The notes: generated from the sequence alone by a model not told the origin. Positions 7,682-16,192 are shown, numbered from the stretch's first letter. The stretch is DNA of 64,000 bases from Yoonia sp. SS1-5 (GCF_038443705.2 NZ_CP151767.2:1984001-2048000); one strand, 5' to 3'. A program made the numbers and translations.

Positions 7682-8265
7682 AGCATTGCCTCTGCGGTTT
7701 TCAGATCATCGGGTGTGTTGACGTTGAAGAATGCCGCGTCATCGGGAAATTCGGCCGTTGCGGCACCATGTGCATCGGTCCAGGCCACAACCTTCCGCAA
7801 ACCGCCCTGCAAGGCGGTGCGCAGATCCGCGCGCTTTGCAACCGGCCAGAAACCAAAGGTGGGATGCCGCCCGTCAGGGGTTGCCGCGAGTGCCAGATCA
7901 GCGCCCGCCTCTTCGGCGGCGCGCATCAGTTGTGGCACCAGATCACACGGGAAAAACGGGGTATCGGCCGCGGCCGTGACGATGTGATCTGCGCCCTGTG
8001 CAGCAGCCCAATCCAGTCCGGCCAGAACGCCCGAAAGCGGCCCGGCAAAGCCGCCGATACTGTCCGGAATGACCGGCAGCCGCAGATCGGCAAATCGGGT
8101 CGCGTCACCATTGGCATTCAGTGCCAGACCAGCCACCTGCGGTTCCAGCCGGTCGATGACATGAGACAGGATCGTCCCCTGCCCCAGGCGCAGCAGCCCC
8201 TTGTCCCCACCGCCCATGCGGGTCGCCTGGCCGCCGGCCAGAATAACGCCAAGTGGTTGCATCAT
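7678..8265 (-). CDS. mobA: Molybdenum cofactor guanylyltransferase MobA
   Basis: About 195 residues. The nucleotidyltransferase signature appears immediately after the start: GVILAGGQATRMGGGDKGLL, followed by the metal site TAAADTPFFP. MobA transfers GMP from GTP to molybdopterin. The frame extends to a GTG at 8283, but the family usually begins a few residues before the LAGG motif, so I start at ATG 8265 (ATG 8262 is equally possible). It sits between fdhD and mobB in the operon; its stop overlaps mobB by 4 bases. Confidence 0.93.
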   Translation of the reverse strand: MMQPLGVILAGGQATRMGGGDKGLLRLGQGTILSHVIDRLEPQVAGLALNANGDATRFADLRLPVIPDSIGGFAGPLSGVLAGLDWAAAQGADHIVTAAADTPFFPCDLVPQLMRAAEEAGADLALAATPDGRHPTFGFWPVAKRADLRTALQGGLRKVVAWTDAHGAATAEFPDDAAFFNVNTPDDLKTAEAML

Positions 8266-8310
8266 CCTAACACGCTGCCCCACAGGCGCGTCGGGGCCAA
8301 TGGATCGCCA

Positions 8311-9192
8311 TCATGCCGCTCCCTTTCGCCCGCTCTTGCGCGGCTCATCAGCCACCTGCGCGGGATCGGCATCGCGGATCAGCCGGTTTTCCCCTGACAG
8401 GCAGACAAAGCGCTGCCCCTTCATGCGGCCAATCAGCGTCAGCCCGACTTGCTGTGCGATCTCAACACCCCATGCGGTAAAACCCGAGCGGGACGCCAGC
8501 ACCGGAATGCCCATCAGGGCGGTCTTGATCACCATCTCCGAGGTCAGCCGCCCGGTTGTGTAAAGCACCTTGTCAGCGGCAGACACGTCTTCGGAGAGCA
8601 TCCAGCCTGCAATCTTGTCCACTGCGTTGTGACGACCCACATCCTCCATATAGACAAGCGGGCGGGACCCCTGACACAGGACCGTGCCGTGAATTGCACC
8701 GGCTTCCAGATACAGCGACGGGGTCCGGTTGATCCGGGCCGCCAGGGCATAAAGATCGGTGGTGCGGACCTGCATGTCAGGCAACACCACGTCATCCAGC
8801 CCATCCATCATGTCGCCAAAAACGGTGCCAACCGCGCAGCCGCTGGTGCGGGTCTTCTTCTTCAGCTTGTCTTCGTAGCTTGTGGTCCCCGTGGTGCGCA
8901 CCACGACGGTCTCAAGCTCTGCGTCATAGTCGACGCCCTTGATCACCTCATCTGCCAGAAGCATCCGTTGATTGCGCAGGAACCCAAGGGCCAGATATGC
9001 GGGGTAATCCCCAATCGTCATTGCCGTAACAATTTCCTGCCCATTCAGGAATATGGTCAGCGGGCGTTCCTCGACCACATTCAAGGTTACGGGCTGGCCG
9101 TGGTGATCGGTGCCGACAACGGCGCGGGTCAGACCTGCCCCCGCCGGGTCAGGCGCAATCAGATAATCGGACATGTCGTCAAGTCGCGCCAA
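8311..9192 (-). CDS. fdhD: Formate dehydrogenase accessory sulfurtransferase FdhD
   Basis: 293 residues. FdhD passes sulfur from a cysteine desulfurase to the molybdenum cofactor of formate dehydrogenase. Family features include YLALGFLRNQ, VGRHNAVDKIAGW near 195 and the ASRSGFTAWGVEIA stretch. The expected C-x-x-C redox motif reads SGCAVG here, so only the first cysteine is present. The start is a TTG at 9192 with GGGAGA eight bases upstream; ATG 9174 lacks such a site. First gene of the molybdenum-cofactor run; divergent from azlC. No formate dehydrogenase structural gene is in the window. Confidence 0.92.
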   Translation of the reverse strand: MARLDDMSDYLIAPDPAGAGLTRAVVGTDHHGQPVTLNVVEERPLTIFLNGQEIVTAMTIGDYPAYLALGFLRNQRMLLADEVIKGVDYDAELETVVVRTTGTTSYEDKLKKKTRTSGCAVGTVFGDMMDGLDDVVLPDMQVRTTDLYALAARINRTPSLYLEAGAIHGTVLCQGSRPLVYMEDVGRHNAVDKIAGWMLSEDVSAADKVLYTTGRLTSEMVIKTALMGIPVLASRSGFTAWGVEIAQQVGLTLIGRMKGQRFVCLSGENRLIRDADPAQVADEPRKSGRKGAA

Positions 9193-9252
9193 TTGTCATT
9201 CTCCCATGGCCCGGCTAAGCCTGTGTCAGCGCGCTCAAGCTAGGGCAATCAC

Positions 9253-9972
9253 ATGACAGTTTCCACCGCCAAAGCACCCGCAAGAAACGCCTTTTGGGCA
9301 GGGTTTCGCGACGGGCTGCCCTTTATCTTTGTCGTCATCCCGTTTTCGATGTTGTTCGGGGTTGTGGCAACAGATGCCGGACTGACGCTTGCCCAGGCGA
9401 TGGGATTCACCGTTTTGGTGATCGCGGGGGCGGCCCAGTTTGCGGCGCTGCAAATGATGATGGAAAACGCGGCCTTGCCGCTGGTCATGCTGGCGGCCCT
9501 TGCGGTGAATTTGCGCATGGCGATGTATTCAGCCTCGCTCGTGCCCTATCTGGGGGCGGCCCCGCTATGGAAACGCGCGCTGGTGGCTTATCTGAATTTT
9601 GACCAGACCTATCTGACCAGCATCACCCGGTACGAGGCGCGGCCCGAGATGTCCGTCTCGCAGCGGTTTTTGTACTTCATGGGTGTCGCCGCACCGATTA
9701 CGCCACTTTGGTATGGGATGACCCTGTTGGGCATCCTTCTGGGATCGTCCGTGCCTGACAATTGGGCGCTGGATTTCATCCTGCCGATTACATTCCTGGC
9801 GATGGTCGGGCCAATGCTGAAGTCGCTGGCGCATCTTGCGGCCGCGGCAGTATCGGTTGTGGTCGCCCTGCTGCTGATCGGGCTGCCATCGGGAACCGGA
9901 TTATTGATCGCGGCAGGGGCGGCCATGGTCACGGGCGCCGCGGTCGAAACCTGGCAGGAGCGCCGGCAATGA
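9253..9972 (+). CDS. azlC: Branched-chain amino-acid exporter large subunit, AzlC family
   Basis: 239 residues, mostly hydrophobic, with several transmembrane segments. The N-terminal FWAGFRDGLPFIFVVIPFSMLFG and the NLRMAMYSASLVPYLG segments are typical of AzlC/BrnF, the large subunit of a two-component inner-membrane exporter of branched-chain amino acids. Its TGA overlaps the ATG of azlD by 4 bases, the usual paired arrangement. Divergent from fdhD, with only 60 bases between the starts. Confidence 0.9.
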   Translation: MTVSTAKAPARNAFWAGFRDGLPFIFVVIPFSMLFGVVATDAGLTLAQAMGFTVLVIAGAAQFAALQMMMENAALPLVMLAALAVNLRMAMYSASLVPYLGAAPLWKRALVAYLNFDQTYLTSITRYEARPEMSVSQRFLYFMGVAAPITPLWYGMTLLGILLGSSVPDNWALDFILPITFLAMVGPMLKSLAHLAAAAVSVVVALLLIGLPSGTGLLIAAGAAMVTGAAVETWQERRQ

Positions 9973-10304
9973 CCTACACGACCGGGGAAATCTGGCTGAC
10001 CATCGGCGTTCTGGCCATCGGCACATTCCTGATCCGTTTCTCATTTCTTGGATTGATCGGCGACCGGCCAATGCCCGCAATCGTGTTGCGGCTGTTGCGG
10101 TTTACGCCTGTAGCGGTCCTGCCCGGCATGGTGGCGCCACTGGTGCTGTGGCCAGCGGCGACCGGCGGAACGCCTGATCCGGTACGGATGATTGCGGCGG
10201 CCGCAACCATGGGCATCGCCCTTTGGACCCGGAATGTGCTGTGGGGAATCATCGGCGGGGCCGCGACACTTTACGCAGGTCTGGCCATCACTCCGTTTCT
10301 TTGA
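9969..10304 (+). CDS. azlD: Branched-chain amino-acid exporter small subunit, AzlD family
   Basis: 111 residues from ATG 9969 inside the azlC stop. Three to four hydrophobic segments (TIGVLAIGTFLIRFSFL, GMVAPLVLW, NVLWGIIGGAATLYAGLA) match the AzlD/BrnE small subunit that completes the AzlC exporter. A longer frame opens earlier within azlC but is not needed. It runs 17 bases into the 3' end of the convergent lipoprotein gene. Confidence 0.9.
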   Translation: MTYTTGEIWLTIGVLAIGTFLIRFSFLGLIGDRPMPAIVLRLLRFTPVAVLPGMVAPLVLWPAATGGTPDPVRMIAAAATMGIALWTRNVLWGIIGGAATLYAGLAITPFL

Positions 10305-10902
10305 GAGCTTCGGCGATTTCGCGGGCGGCGATGCGTTTGTCATCCGCATCGGTCTCGCGATACTCGCGGGTCGTGACCCCGGGCAATTCGCCGAATGCGT
10401 CCGACAAGGTGCCGGGAAACCACGTCTGCGGTAGGCTTTGAAACCCCGGAAGCGCGCGCAGGATGCGTGATGTTGTCCGGGTGCAATTGGCCTGCGCCAC
10501 TGGCCCGGCCTTCATCGACAGGTTCAGCGCCATTTCTGCGACTTCGGGGCTGACCTCTATCCGTTGCCCGACAACATAGTAGGTCACCCGCGCATGAAAG
10601 CTAACATAGTAGCGTTCAAGTTCCGGTGTGACGCCGAACAGAACATCGTTGCGTTCAGGCATCCGCGACTGCACCCAGGATCCGGCCGGATCCCACATCA
10701 CCCGCTGGCTGGCATCAATCATCAATGCGGTATGCGCCCCGTTGTCGGAGCCCACATTCCGCATCGTATAAAGTGTCAGTGATTTGGGGCCTGTGCCACG
10801 ATAAATTGCGCGCGCCACAACGTCATCAGGGGCCCACACCTCTTGCGCGGTGCAGGCCGACAGCGCCAATGGCAGCCCGATCAGAAACTGGCGTCGTTGC
10901 AA
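10288..10902 (-). CDS. Putative lipoprotein with a possible cysteine-peptidase-like domain
   Basis: 204 residues starting from TTG 10902 (no alternative: a stop lies four codons upstream). A lipoprotein signal peptide is clear: RRQFL, hydrophobic core, lipobox LSAC with Cys17. The mature part contains GAHTALMI and, later, NCTRTTSRIL; this pairing of a conserved His and an Asn-Cys pair is reminiscent of permuted NlpC/P60 or papain-like folds, but I do not recognise the family firmly. Probably in the envelope. It follows the oxidase subunit IV gene by 9 bases and is likely co-transcribed with it. Convergent overlap with azlD. Confidence 0.7.
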   Translation of the reverse strand: MQRRQFLIGLPLALSACTAQEVWAPDDVVARAIYRGTGPKSLTLYTMRNVGSDNGAHTALMIDASQRVMWDPAGSWVQSRMPERNDVLFGVTPELERYYVSFHARVTYYVVGQRIEVSPEVAEMALNLSMKAGPVAQANCTRTTSRILRALPGFQSLPQTWFPGTLSDAFGELPGVTTREYRETDADDKRIAAREIAEALKETE

Positions 10903-10911
10903 GGGAACAGT

Positions 10912-11046
10912 CTAGCCGTTCACAAGCGCAATAAAGATCAGCACCAGAATGCAGATAATCGTACCCTTGGTGACCATGCTGATGAACCCGGCAAAGGTCT
11001 TTTCCTGAACGCTGATGTCCATTTCACCATGTTTATGTTCAGCCAT
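10912..11046 (-). CDS. aa3-type cytochrome c oxidase subunit IV (short membrane subunit)
   Basis: 44 residues. The first half is polar (MAEHKHGEMDISVQEKTFAGF), the second a single transmembrane helix (GTIICILVLIFIALVNG). This is the pattern of the small subunit IV of Paracoccus and Rhodobacter aa3 oxidase, which has one helix and no known catalytic residue. It acts in the inner membrane in the respiratory chain. No other oxidase subunit gene is nearby, which is common for this subunit. The lipoprotein gene follows by 9 bases. Confidence 0.85.
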   Translation of the reverse strand: MAEHKHGEMDISVQEKTFAGFISMVTKGTIICILVLIFIALVNG

Positions 11047-11111
11047 GTCGCGGCCCTTCTCTATCCTGTTTCGACAATCGCATAGACCATAAATATCGCG
11101 CTGTCACCCGG

Positions 11112-11591
11112 TCAGGTGGTCACATCCTCTGATCGTTCCAGCCCTGCCGCCAATCGAAAGCCGATCCGCTTGGGCTCGGGCTGATCAATATGCTTGGGGC
11201 TGGCAATCAGGGTGACGTTCAACTGGCTGACATGCTGGATCAACTGGGTCTTTGCGCCCGCTTCGCTGGTTCCGTAATAGGTAACGATATCGGGGTCGTA
11301 ATAACCCAACCCTTCGATCCGGATCACGCCCGTATTGCCCCCTGCCAGACCCATGCCAACCTCGTGATCATTATCCAGCTGCTTTTCGAAGTTCTGGATA
11401 TACATGATGATCCGCTCATAGGCCCATTGGGCGGGGCTTTTCTTGGCGACAGGTTCGGCCAGGGCCTTGGGCATGTCACCTTGCGACGCGCAAGGCACAT
11501 CAGGGTCGGTATGCACCTCGCGGATCATCGGCAGGATATCGTTTTCCAGCAGTTCCGCCGAGGTATCAATGCTCATCGTGTCTTTGGTCAT
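11112..11591 (-). CDS. Conserved protein of unknown function (DUF6173-like)
   Basis: 159 residues, soluble, no signal peptide. The central part (SPAQWAYERIIMYIQNFEKQLDNDHEVGMGL) and following beta-rich stretch (GVIRIEGLGYYDPDIVTYYG) look like a conserved alphaproteobacterial family that I tentatively connect with DUF6173; no biochemical role is known to me. Its start overlaps the stop of the Lrp/AsnC gene by 4 bases (ATGA), so expression is probably coupled to and governed by that regulator. Confidence 0.65.
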   Translation of the reverse strand: MTKDTMSIDTSAELLENDILPMIREVHTDPDVPCASQGDMPKALAEPVAKKSPAQWAYERIIMYIQNFEKQLDNDHEVGMGLAGGNTGVIRIEGLGYYDPDIVTYYGTSEAGAKTQLIQHVSQLNVTLIASPKHIDQPEPKRIGFRLAAGLERSEDVTT

Positions 11592-12049
11592 AAGGGTACC
11601 GCCGTTGTTTCCTTGATTTCTTCCATAACGAAACTGGCAGAGATATCCGAGACAGAAATCCGTGATGTCAGGCGTTTATAAAACGCATCATAGGCCGGCA
11701 CATCCGCCACCCGGACCCGCAGCACATAGTCCAGATCACCCGTCATACGATACGCCCCCACCACTTCGGGCAGGCTGCGCAAGGCTGTCTGGAACTTTTC
11801 CATCCATTGCGCATCATGTGCATTCGTCCGGATCATGACCATGGCGGTCAGCGGCACGCCAGCCTTTTCCGGATCAACCAGCGCAACCCGTCCGGTTATG
11901 ATCCCCGCCTTTTCCATCAATTTGATTCGCCGCCAGCAGGCATTGCGGGACAGGTTCACCATTTCGCTGATGTCATCGACCGAAAGCGCGGCATCATTTT
12001 GCAAAAGCCGCAAGATCGCACGATCAATGATGTCTATAATTTCTGCCAT
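11588..12049 (-). CDS. Lrp/AsnC-family transcriptional regulator
   Basis: 153 residues: an N-terminal AsnC-type helix-turn-helix (about 5-60, LSVDDISEMVNLSRNACWRRIKLMEKAG) and a C-terminal RAM ligand-binding domain (about 70-150). Ligands of the family are usually amino acids. The frame continues to 12079, but a perfect 11-bp inverted repeat covers that extension and ATG 12049, which favours the shorter protein and suggests autoregulation. Divergent from the DUF6356 gene; followed, with overlap, by the DUF6173-like gene. Confidence 0.88.
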   Translation of the reverse strand: MAEIIDIIDRAILRLLQNDAALSVDDISEMVNLSRNACWRRIKLMEKAGIITGRVALVDPEKAGVPLTAMVMIRTNAHDAQWMEKFQTALRSLPEVVGAYRMTGDLDYVLRVRVADVPAYDAFYKRLTSRISVSDISASFVMEEIKETTAVPL

Positions 12050-12072
12050 TATTGGGATGGTATCCCAATAAT
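12048..12072. promoter_or_regulatory. Inverted repeat over the lrp start codon, probable Lrp operator
   Basis: Arms ATTATTGGGAT (12048-12058) and ATCCCAATAAT (12062-12072) are perfect complements around GGT. The left arm overlaps the ATG of the Lrp-family gene. A partial copy, ATTTGGGATC, follows at 12091-12100, as expected for cooperative Lrp-type binding between the divergent genes. Confidence 0.65.
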
Positions 12073-12152
12073 ACAGCAAAGGGCAATCATATTTGGGATC
12101 ATTCTAACTGCTTCTTCGCATAATCTATGCTGACCCAGCAGAGGATTTTGCC

Positions 12153-12392
12153 ATGTCAGACGTCAGCCGCCCAGCCGCCCGCAACAACCCGCTGATTGCG
12201 ATATTCTGCGATCACCCGGCCACCGTGAACGAAAGCTATCTGGGCCACATGCGCTTTGCCCTGAGCTTTGCCTTTTGGTTGGGTATGGCGACGGTCGCGG
12301 CACTGATCCATGCGCTGGTGCCGGCATTGTGCGAAACAACGGCCAGCCGCATTCTTAAACGGTTACATGCAAAAATCGCGCAGCGGCACTAG
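12153..12392 (+). CDS. DUF6356 family small membrane protein
   Basis: 79 residues. The conserved core FCDHPATVNESYLGHMRFA and the following hydrophobic segment FALSFAFWLGMATVAALIHALVPALC match the DUF6356 family, a short alphaproteobacterial protein with one or two membrane helices and no known role. The start, ATG 12153, lies 81 bases from the Lrp operator, so the divergent regulator may control it. The stop overlaps that of the convergent MBL-fold gene by 4 bases. Confidence 0.7.
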   Translation: MSDVSRPAARNNPLIAIFCDHPATVNESYLGHMRFALSFAFWLGMATVAALIHALVPALCETTASRILKRLHAKIAQRH

Positions 12393-13426
12393 ATCGTCTG
12401 ATACAGCCACGCACCGTCATCGTTCAGCTGACGGCTGACCTGCCCCGCATGATACAAGTGGTTTACATGGGCCACCGCCTCGACCAATGCCAACCCATAT
12501 TCGCCAGCGCCGATCTTGCGCTTGAATAGCGGCGCGAAACACTCGCCCGCGCTATGCGGGACGGCCAAGTGATCCATAAGCCGCGCCAAGGCGCCGTGGT
12601 GGTTGTCGGTCATCTGCTGCAAGCGCAGCGGAAGCCCGGTAAAGGGCAGTTTGTGCCCGCCCAGAACCAGTTGATCAGCATGGGCAAAGGGGCGCAACCG
12701 CTCGCATGCCTCCAGCCAATCTGCCACCGGGTCGGCCTCTGGCTCTGTCGGATAGACGCCCAGATTGGGGCTGATGGATGGAAGGAGTTGATCACCACCA
12801 ATCACCAAATTGTCGTCGCGGCACCAGAATGTGGCATGCTCAGGCGCGTGTCCATTGCCCATCCTGATGTCCCAGACACGGCCGCCAATGGTGATGGTCC
12901 CGCCCTCAACCAGGCGCGAGAACCCCAGCGGCAAGGGTGCCACGCAATCTGCAAAGTTGAACGGGCGTTCCGCCTGACGCTTGGCCAATACGGCAGGGTC
13001 CATCCCGGCCCGGCGATAAAACGCCATAGTTTCGGGCGGATAGCTATCCTGTACATCCAGCGTCAGCATCCGTGCCATCAGCCAACCGGTGCGTGGCATA
13101 TGCAAGGTCGCCCCATTGCCCACGAACCACCCCGCCAAGCCAACGTGATCAGGGTGATGATGGGTCACAATCACCCGGCTGACGGGCTTGCCCGCAAGCG
13201 GGCCTTCCAGCAATGCGGCCCAGATCGCACGGGTCCGCTTGGACGCAAAGCCCGTATCAACCATTGTCCAGCTGTCGCCGTCATCCAGCGCGTAGACGTT
13301 GACGTGATCCAGCGCCATTGGCAGCGGCAGGCGCATCCACAGCACACCATCGGCGATCTGCGTAGCTTCACCTTCTGCAGGCGGTTCCGGAAACGGGTAC
13401 CGGATACCGCTGGACCCGTCAGGCAT
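12389..13426 (-). CDS. MBL-fold metallo-hydrolase
   Basis: 345 residues. The metallo-beta-lactamase zinc motif is seen as THHHPDHVG near residue 90; GNGHAPEHATF and the GGHKLPF stretch supply further metal ligands. Similar proteins in Rhodobacterales are annotated as glyoxalase-II-like hydrolases of unknown substrate. The start codon overlaps the stop of the acyl-CoA dehydrogenase gene by one base (TGATG), so the two are translationally coupled; a role on a thioester made in the same pathway is an inference. Confidence 0.88.
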   Translation of the reverse strand: MPDGSSGIRYPFPEPPAEGEATQIADGVLWMRLPLPMALDHVNVYALDDGDSWTMVDTGFASKRTRAIWAALLEGPLAGKPVSRVIVTHHHPDHVGLAGWFVGNGATLHMPRTGWLMARMLTLDVQDSYPPETMAFYRRAGMDPAVLAKRQAERPFNFADCVAPLPLGFSRLVEGGTITIGGRVWDIRMGNGHAPEHATFWCRDDNLVIGGDQLLPSISPNLGVYPTEPEADPVADWLEACERLRPFAHADQLVLGGHKLPFTGLPLRLQQMTDNHHGALARLMDHLAVPHSAGECFAPLFKRKIGAGEYGLALVEAVAHVNHLYHAGQVSRQLNDDGAWLYQTI

Positions 13427-15129
13427 CAGGCCGCAAGCTCGTCTGCTGTGATTGCCATCAGGTCATCGGCCCCTTCACGTGCATGGGTCAACAGACCCGC
13501 ATGTTCCGGCAATAGCCGCTTTATGTAGAAAGCCGCAAGTCTAGCGCGTGCCGCATCGCCGGCCATGGCAGCGGCAAGGTGAACATGGCCACCCAACACC
13601 CGCGCAAAGGCACGCAGGTAAGGCACCGCCCCTGCAAACCGGTTATTCAGGTCATCCTGCGCCACGAGCCATTCCGTTGTCTCGCGCAGGGTCTCTGCGG
13701 CCTGCCAGACCGCTTCGGCCAATGCGGGATGCGTGGCTTTTGCGGCTTCTGCGCCCTGTTCGATCTCTTCGAGCAGGCGGAAAGCGGCGTCGCCGCCATC
13801 CATCAGCTTGCGTGCGACCAGATCCATGGCCTGAATGCCATTTGTGCCTTCGTAGATTGTCGCAACCCGAACATCCCGGGCATATTGGGCTGCGCCGGTT
13901 TCTTCGATGAACCCCATGCCGCCATGTATCTGAATACCGGTCGCCGCCGATTCGACCCCGATATCCGTCCCAAAAGCCTTGCTGATCGGGGTCAGAAACG
14001 CCGCACGGGCCTGCCACATGTCGTCACCGGTCGCCGTTGCCATATCAATGGCGACCGCGTTCATCAGGGATATCGCGCGGGCGGCGAAAACCTCTGCCTT
14101 CATCGTGGCGAGCATCCGGCGCACATCTGCATGTTCAACGATCATGCCCGATCCGGGCGCACGGCCCTGTTTGCGGTCCTGCGCATAGGTCAGCGCATGT
14201 TGAAACGCCGCCTCGGCCACGCCGATCCCCTGGGTCGCAACGCCAAGGCGCGCGTTGTTCATCATCGTGAACATCGCGGCCATCCCGCCATGTTCCGGAC
14301 CCACCAACCAGCCGGTCGCCTTGTCATATTCCATCACCGCGGTGGGTGAGCCATGCAGACCCATCTTGTGTTCTAGGCTGACCACCCGCAGGTCATTACG
14401 CTTGCCCAATGTGCCGTCAGCGTTGGGAATGATCTTTGGCACCATGAACAGGCTGATCCCTTTCGTCCCCGGCACACCATCTGGCAAGCGCGCCAACACC
14501 AGATGGCAGACGTTTTCGGTGAAATCATTGTCGGCCCAGCTGATATAAATCTTCTGGCCGGTGATCGCATAAGTGCCATCGCCATTCGGCTCGGCCTTGG
14601 ACCGCAAAGCGCCCACATCCGATCCGGCCTGCGGTTCGGTCAGGTTCATCGTGCCGCACCACTCGCCGGAAATCAGTTTCGGCAGATAGAGGTCTTTCAG
14701 CGCGTCAGATGCGTGATGTTCCAGCGCCTCGATCTGGCCTTGGGTCATCAGCGGGTTCAGCTGCAACGCAAGGCAGGCCCCCGCAACCATGTCATTCACC
14801 GCCGTGGTCAGCGTTATGGGCAGTCCCATACCACCCACCGCAGGCGCAGCTGACATGCCGATCCATCCACCCTCTGCAATTGCCTTATAGCCATCGGCAA
14901 ACCCGGGGGACGTGCGCACGACGCCATTTTCCAGATGCGCCGGGTGCAGATCACCCTGCCGGTTCAACGGCGCCAACACATCGTCACACAGCCTGCCGGC
15001 CTCTGTCAGGATCGCGTCAACCATATCAGGCGTGGCTTCGGCAAAGCGGTCAGTGCCGCTGACATCGGCAAAACCAACCACATGATCCATCAGGAACCGA
15101 AAATCATTCACAGGAGCGCGATAAGGCAT
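13426..15129 (-). CDS. Acyl-CoA dehydrogenase (DmdC-like long form)
   Basis: 567 residues from ATG 15129, which has GGAGA at the right distance; the frame extends further to 15168. Flavoprotein of the fatty acyl-CoA dehydrogenase family with an added N- and C-terminal extension, as in DmdC (3-methylmercaptopropionyl-CoA dehydrogenase) and related long-form enzymes. Visible motifs: MNLTEPQAGSDVGALRSKA (FAD-binding loop), ISWADND, and the ATIYEGTNGIQAMDL stretch carrying the catalytic-base region. A general long-form acyl-CoA dehydrogenase is as likely as true DmdC; no dmdB or dmdD is nearby. Coupled by one-base overlap to the MBL-fold gene. Confidence 0.9.
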   Translation of the reverse strand: MPYRAPVNDFRFLMDHVVGFADVSGTDRFAEATPDMVDAILTEAGRLCDDVLAPLNRQGDLHPAHLENGVVRTSPGFADGYKAIAEGGWIGMSAAPAVGGMGLPITLTTAVNDMVAGACLALQLNPLMTQGQIEALEHHASDALKDLYLPKLISGEWCGTMNLTEPQAGSDVGALRSKAEPNGDGTYAITGQKIYISWADNDFTENVCHLVLARLPDGVPGTKGISLFMVPKIIPNADGTLGKRNDLRVVSLEHKMGLHGSPTAVMEYDKATGWLVGPEHGGMAAMFTMMNNARLGVATQGIGVAEAAFQHALTYAQDRKQGRAPGSGMIVEHADVRRMLATMKAEVFAARAISLMNAVAIDMATATGDDMWQARAAFLTPISKAFGTDIGVESAATGIQIHGGMGFIEETGAAQYARDVRVATIYEGTNGIQAMDLVARKLMDGGDAAFRLLEEIEQGAEAAKATHPALAEAVWQAAETLRETTEWLVAQDDLNNRFAGAVPYLRAFARVLGGHVHLAAAMAGDAARARLAAFYIKRLLPEHAGLLTHAREGADDLMAITADELAA

Positions 15130-15244
15130 TTGGATATCTCCGATTTGGGCGCGTCTTGGCAATGCCAACAGGTCCGGCTATGCATCAGATCGTCGGATCA
15201 CACCCTAAACCACCCCCACAGCCCATCAACAGAAACGCCACGTC

Positions 15245-16192
15245 ATGACTGATGCGCCAGAGAACACAATACGGCCGGACGCAGCAGGATTGGACGCAGC
15301 CGCCGCAATGTTGCGCGCAGGCCAGCTTGTCGCCTTCCCGACCGAGACGGTCTACGGGTTGGGCGCCGATGCACGCAATGATCATGCGGTCGCGCGCATT
15401 TTTGCGGCCAAAGGCAGGCCCAGTTTCAACCCGCTGATCGCACATGTTCCCGATATGGCATTTGCCAAAACGCTTTGCGTTTTTGATGCGGCCGCCAGCA
15501 AACTTGCCAGCACGTACTGGCCGGGGGCGCTGACGCTGGTCTTGCCCATGCGGGATGATGCGGGCATATCGCGTCTGGTGACTGCCGGTCTGGGCACGCT
15601 GGCGATCCGCGTTCCCGACCATGAAGTGGCCCACGGGCTGCTTGCGCGTTTTGCGGGGCCCATCGCAGCCCCATCCGCCAATCCATCGGGCCGTATCAGC
15701 CCCACAACTGCGGCGCATGTCCGGGGCGGGCTGGGCCCCAAGGTCGATGCGGTGATTGACGGCGGACCGTGCGGCGTTGGTGTGGAATCCACGATTGTCA
15801 GCTGTGTCGGCACACCCACATTGCTGCGCGCAGGGGGTATCCCGACCGAGGCATTGGAAGCCTGCCTCGGGCAGCCGCTGGCAGCACCAGCCGCGCAGGA
15901 TGCGCCGATTGCGCCGGGACAGCTTGCCTCGCATTATGCGCCGCGCGGGTCGGTGCGCCTGAATGTCACAACACCGGAAAGCGACGAAACCCTGCTTGGA
16001 TTTGGCCCGGTCGAGGCCGCACTGAACCTGTCCCCAACAGGGGACCTGACCGAAGCAGCCGCACATCTTTTTGCCTATCTGCACCAGCTGGACAGGAAAG
16101 GCGTGCGGCGCATCGCGGTTTCCCCCATTCCGGAACACGGGCTTGGTCGCGCAATCAATGACCGGTTGCGCCGGGCTGCGGCCCCCCGGTAA
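15245..16192 (+). CDS. tsaC: L-threonylcarbamoyladenylate synthase (Sua5/TsaC type)
   Basis: 315 residues, the longer Sua5 form with a C-terminal domain. The YrdC domain (about 15-205) begins with VAFPTETVYGLGAD and KGRPSFNPLIAH, the threonine/ATP/bicarbonate site; GQLASHYAP near 220 belongs to the Sua5 linker. The enzyme makes threonylcarbamoyl-AMP for the t6A modification at position 37 of ANN-decoding tRNAs. Divergent from the acyl-CoA dehydrogenase gene with 115 bases between starts. Confidence 0.92.
   Translation: MTDAPENTIRPDAAGLDAAAAMLRAGQLVAFPTETVYGLGADARNDHAVARIFAAKGRPSFNPLIAHVPDMAFAKTLCVFDAAASKLASTYWPGALTLVLPMRDDAGISRLVTAGLGTLAIRVPDHEVAHGLLARFAGPIAAPSANPSGRISPTTAAHVRGGLGPKVDAVIDGGPCGVGVESTIVSCVGTPTLLRAGGIPTEALEACLGQPLAAPAAQDAPIAPGQLASHYAPRGSVRLNVTTPESDETLLGFGPVEAALNLSPTGDLTEAAAHLFAYLHQLDRKGVRRIAVSPIPEHGLGRAINDRLRRAAAPR

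Noticed and set aside
13426..15129. Acyl-CoA dehydrogenase as proof of the DMSP demethylation pathway
   Set aside because: The long-form family is broad and no dmdB, dmdD or dmdA gene is adjacent.
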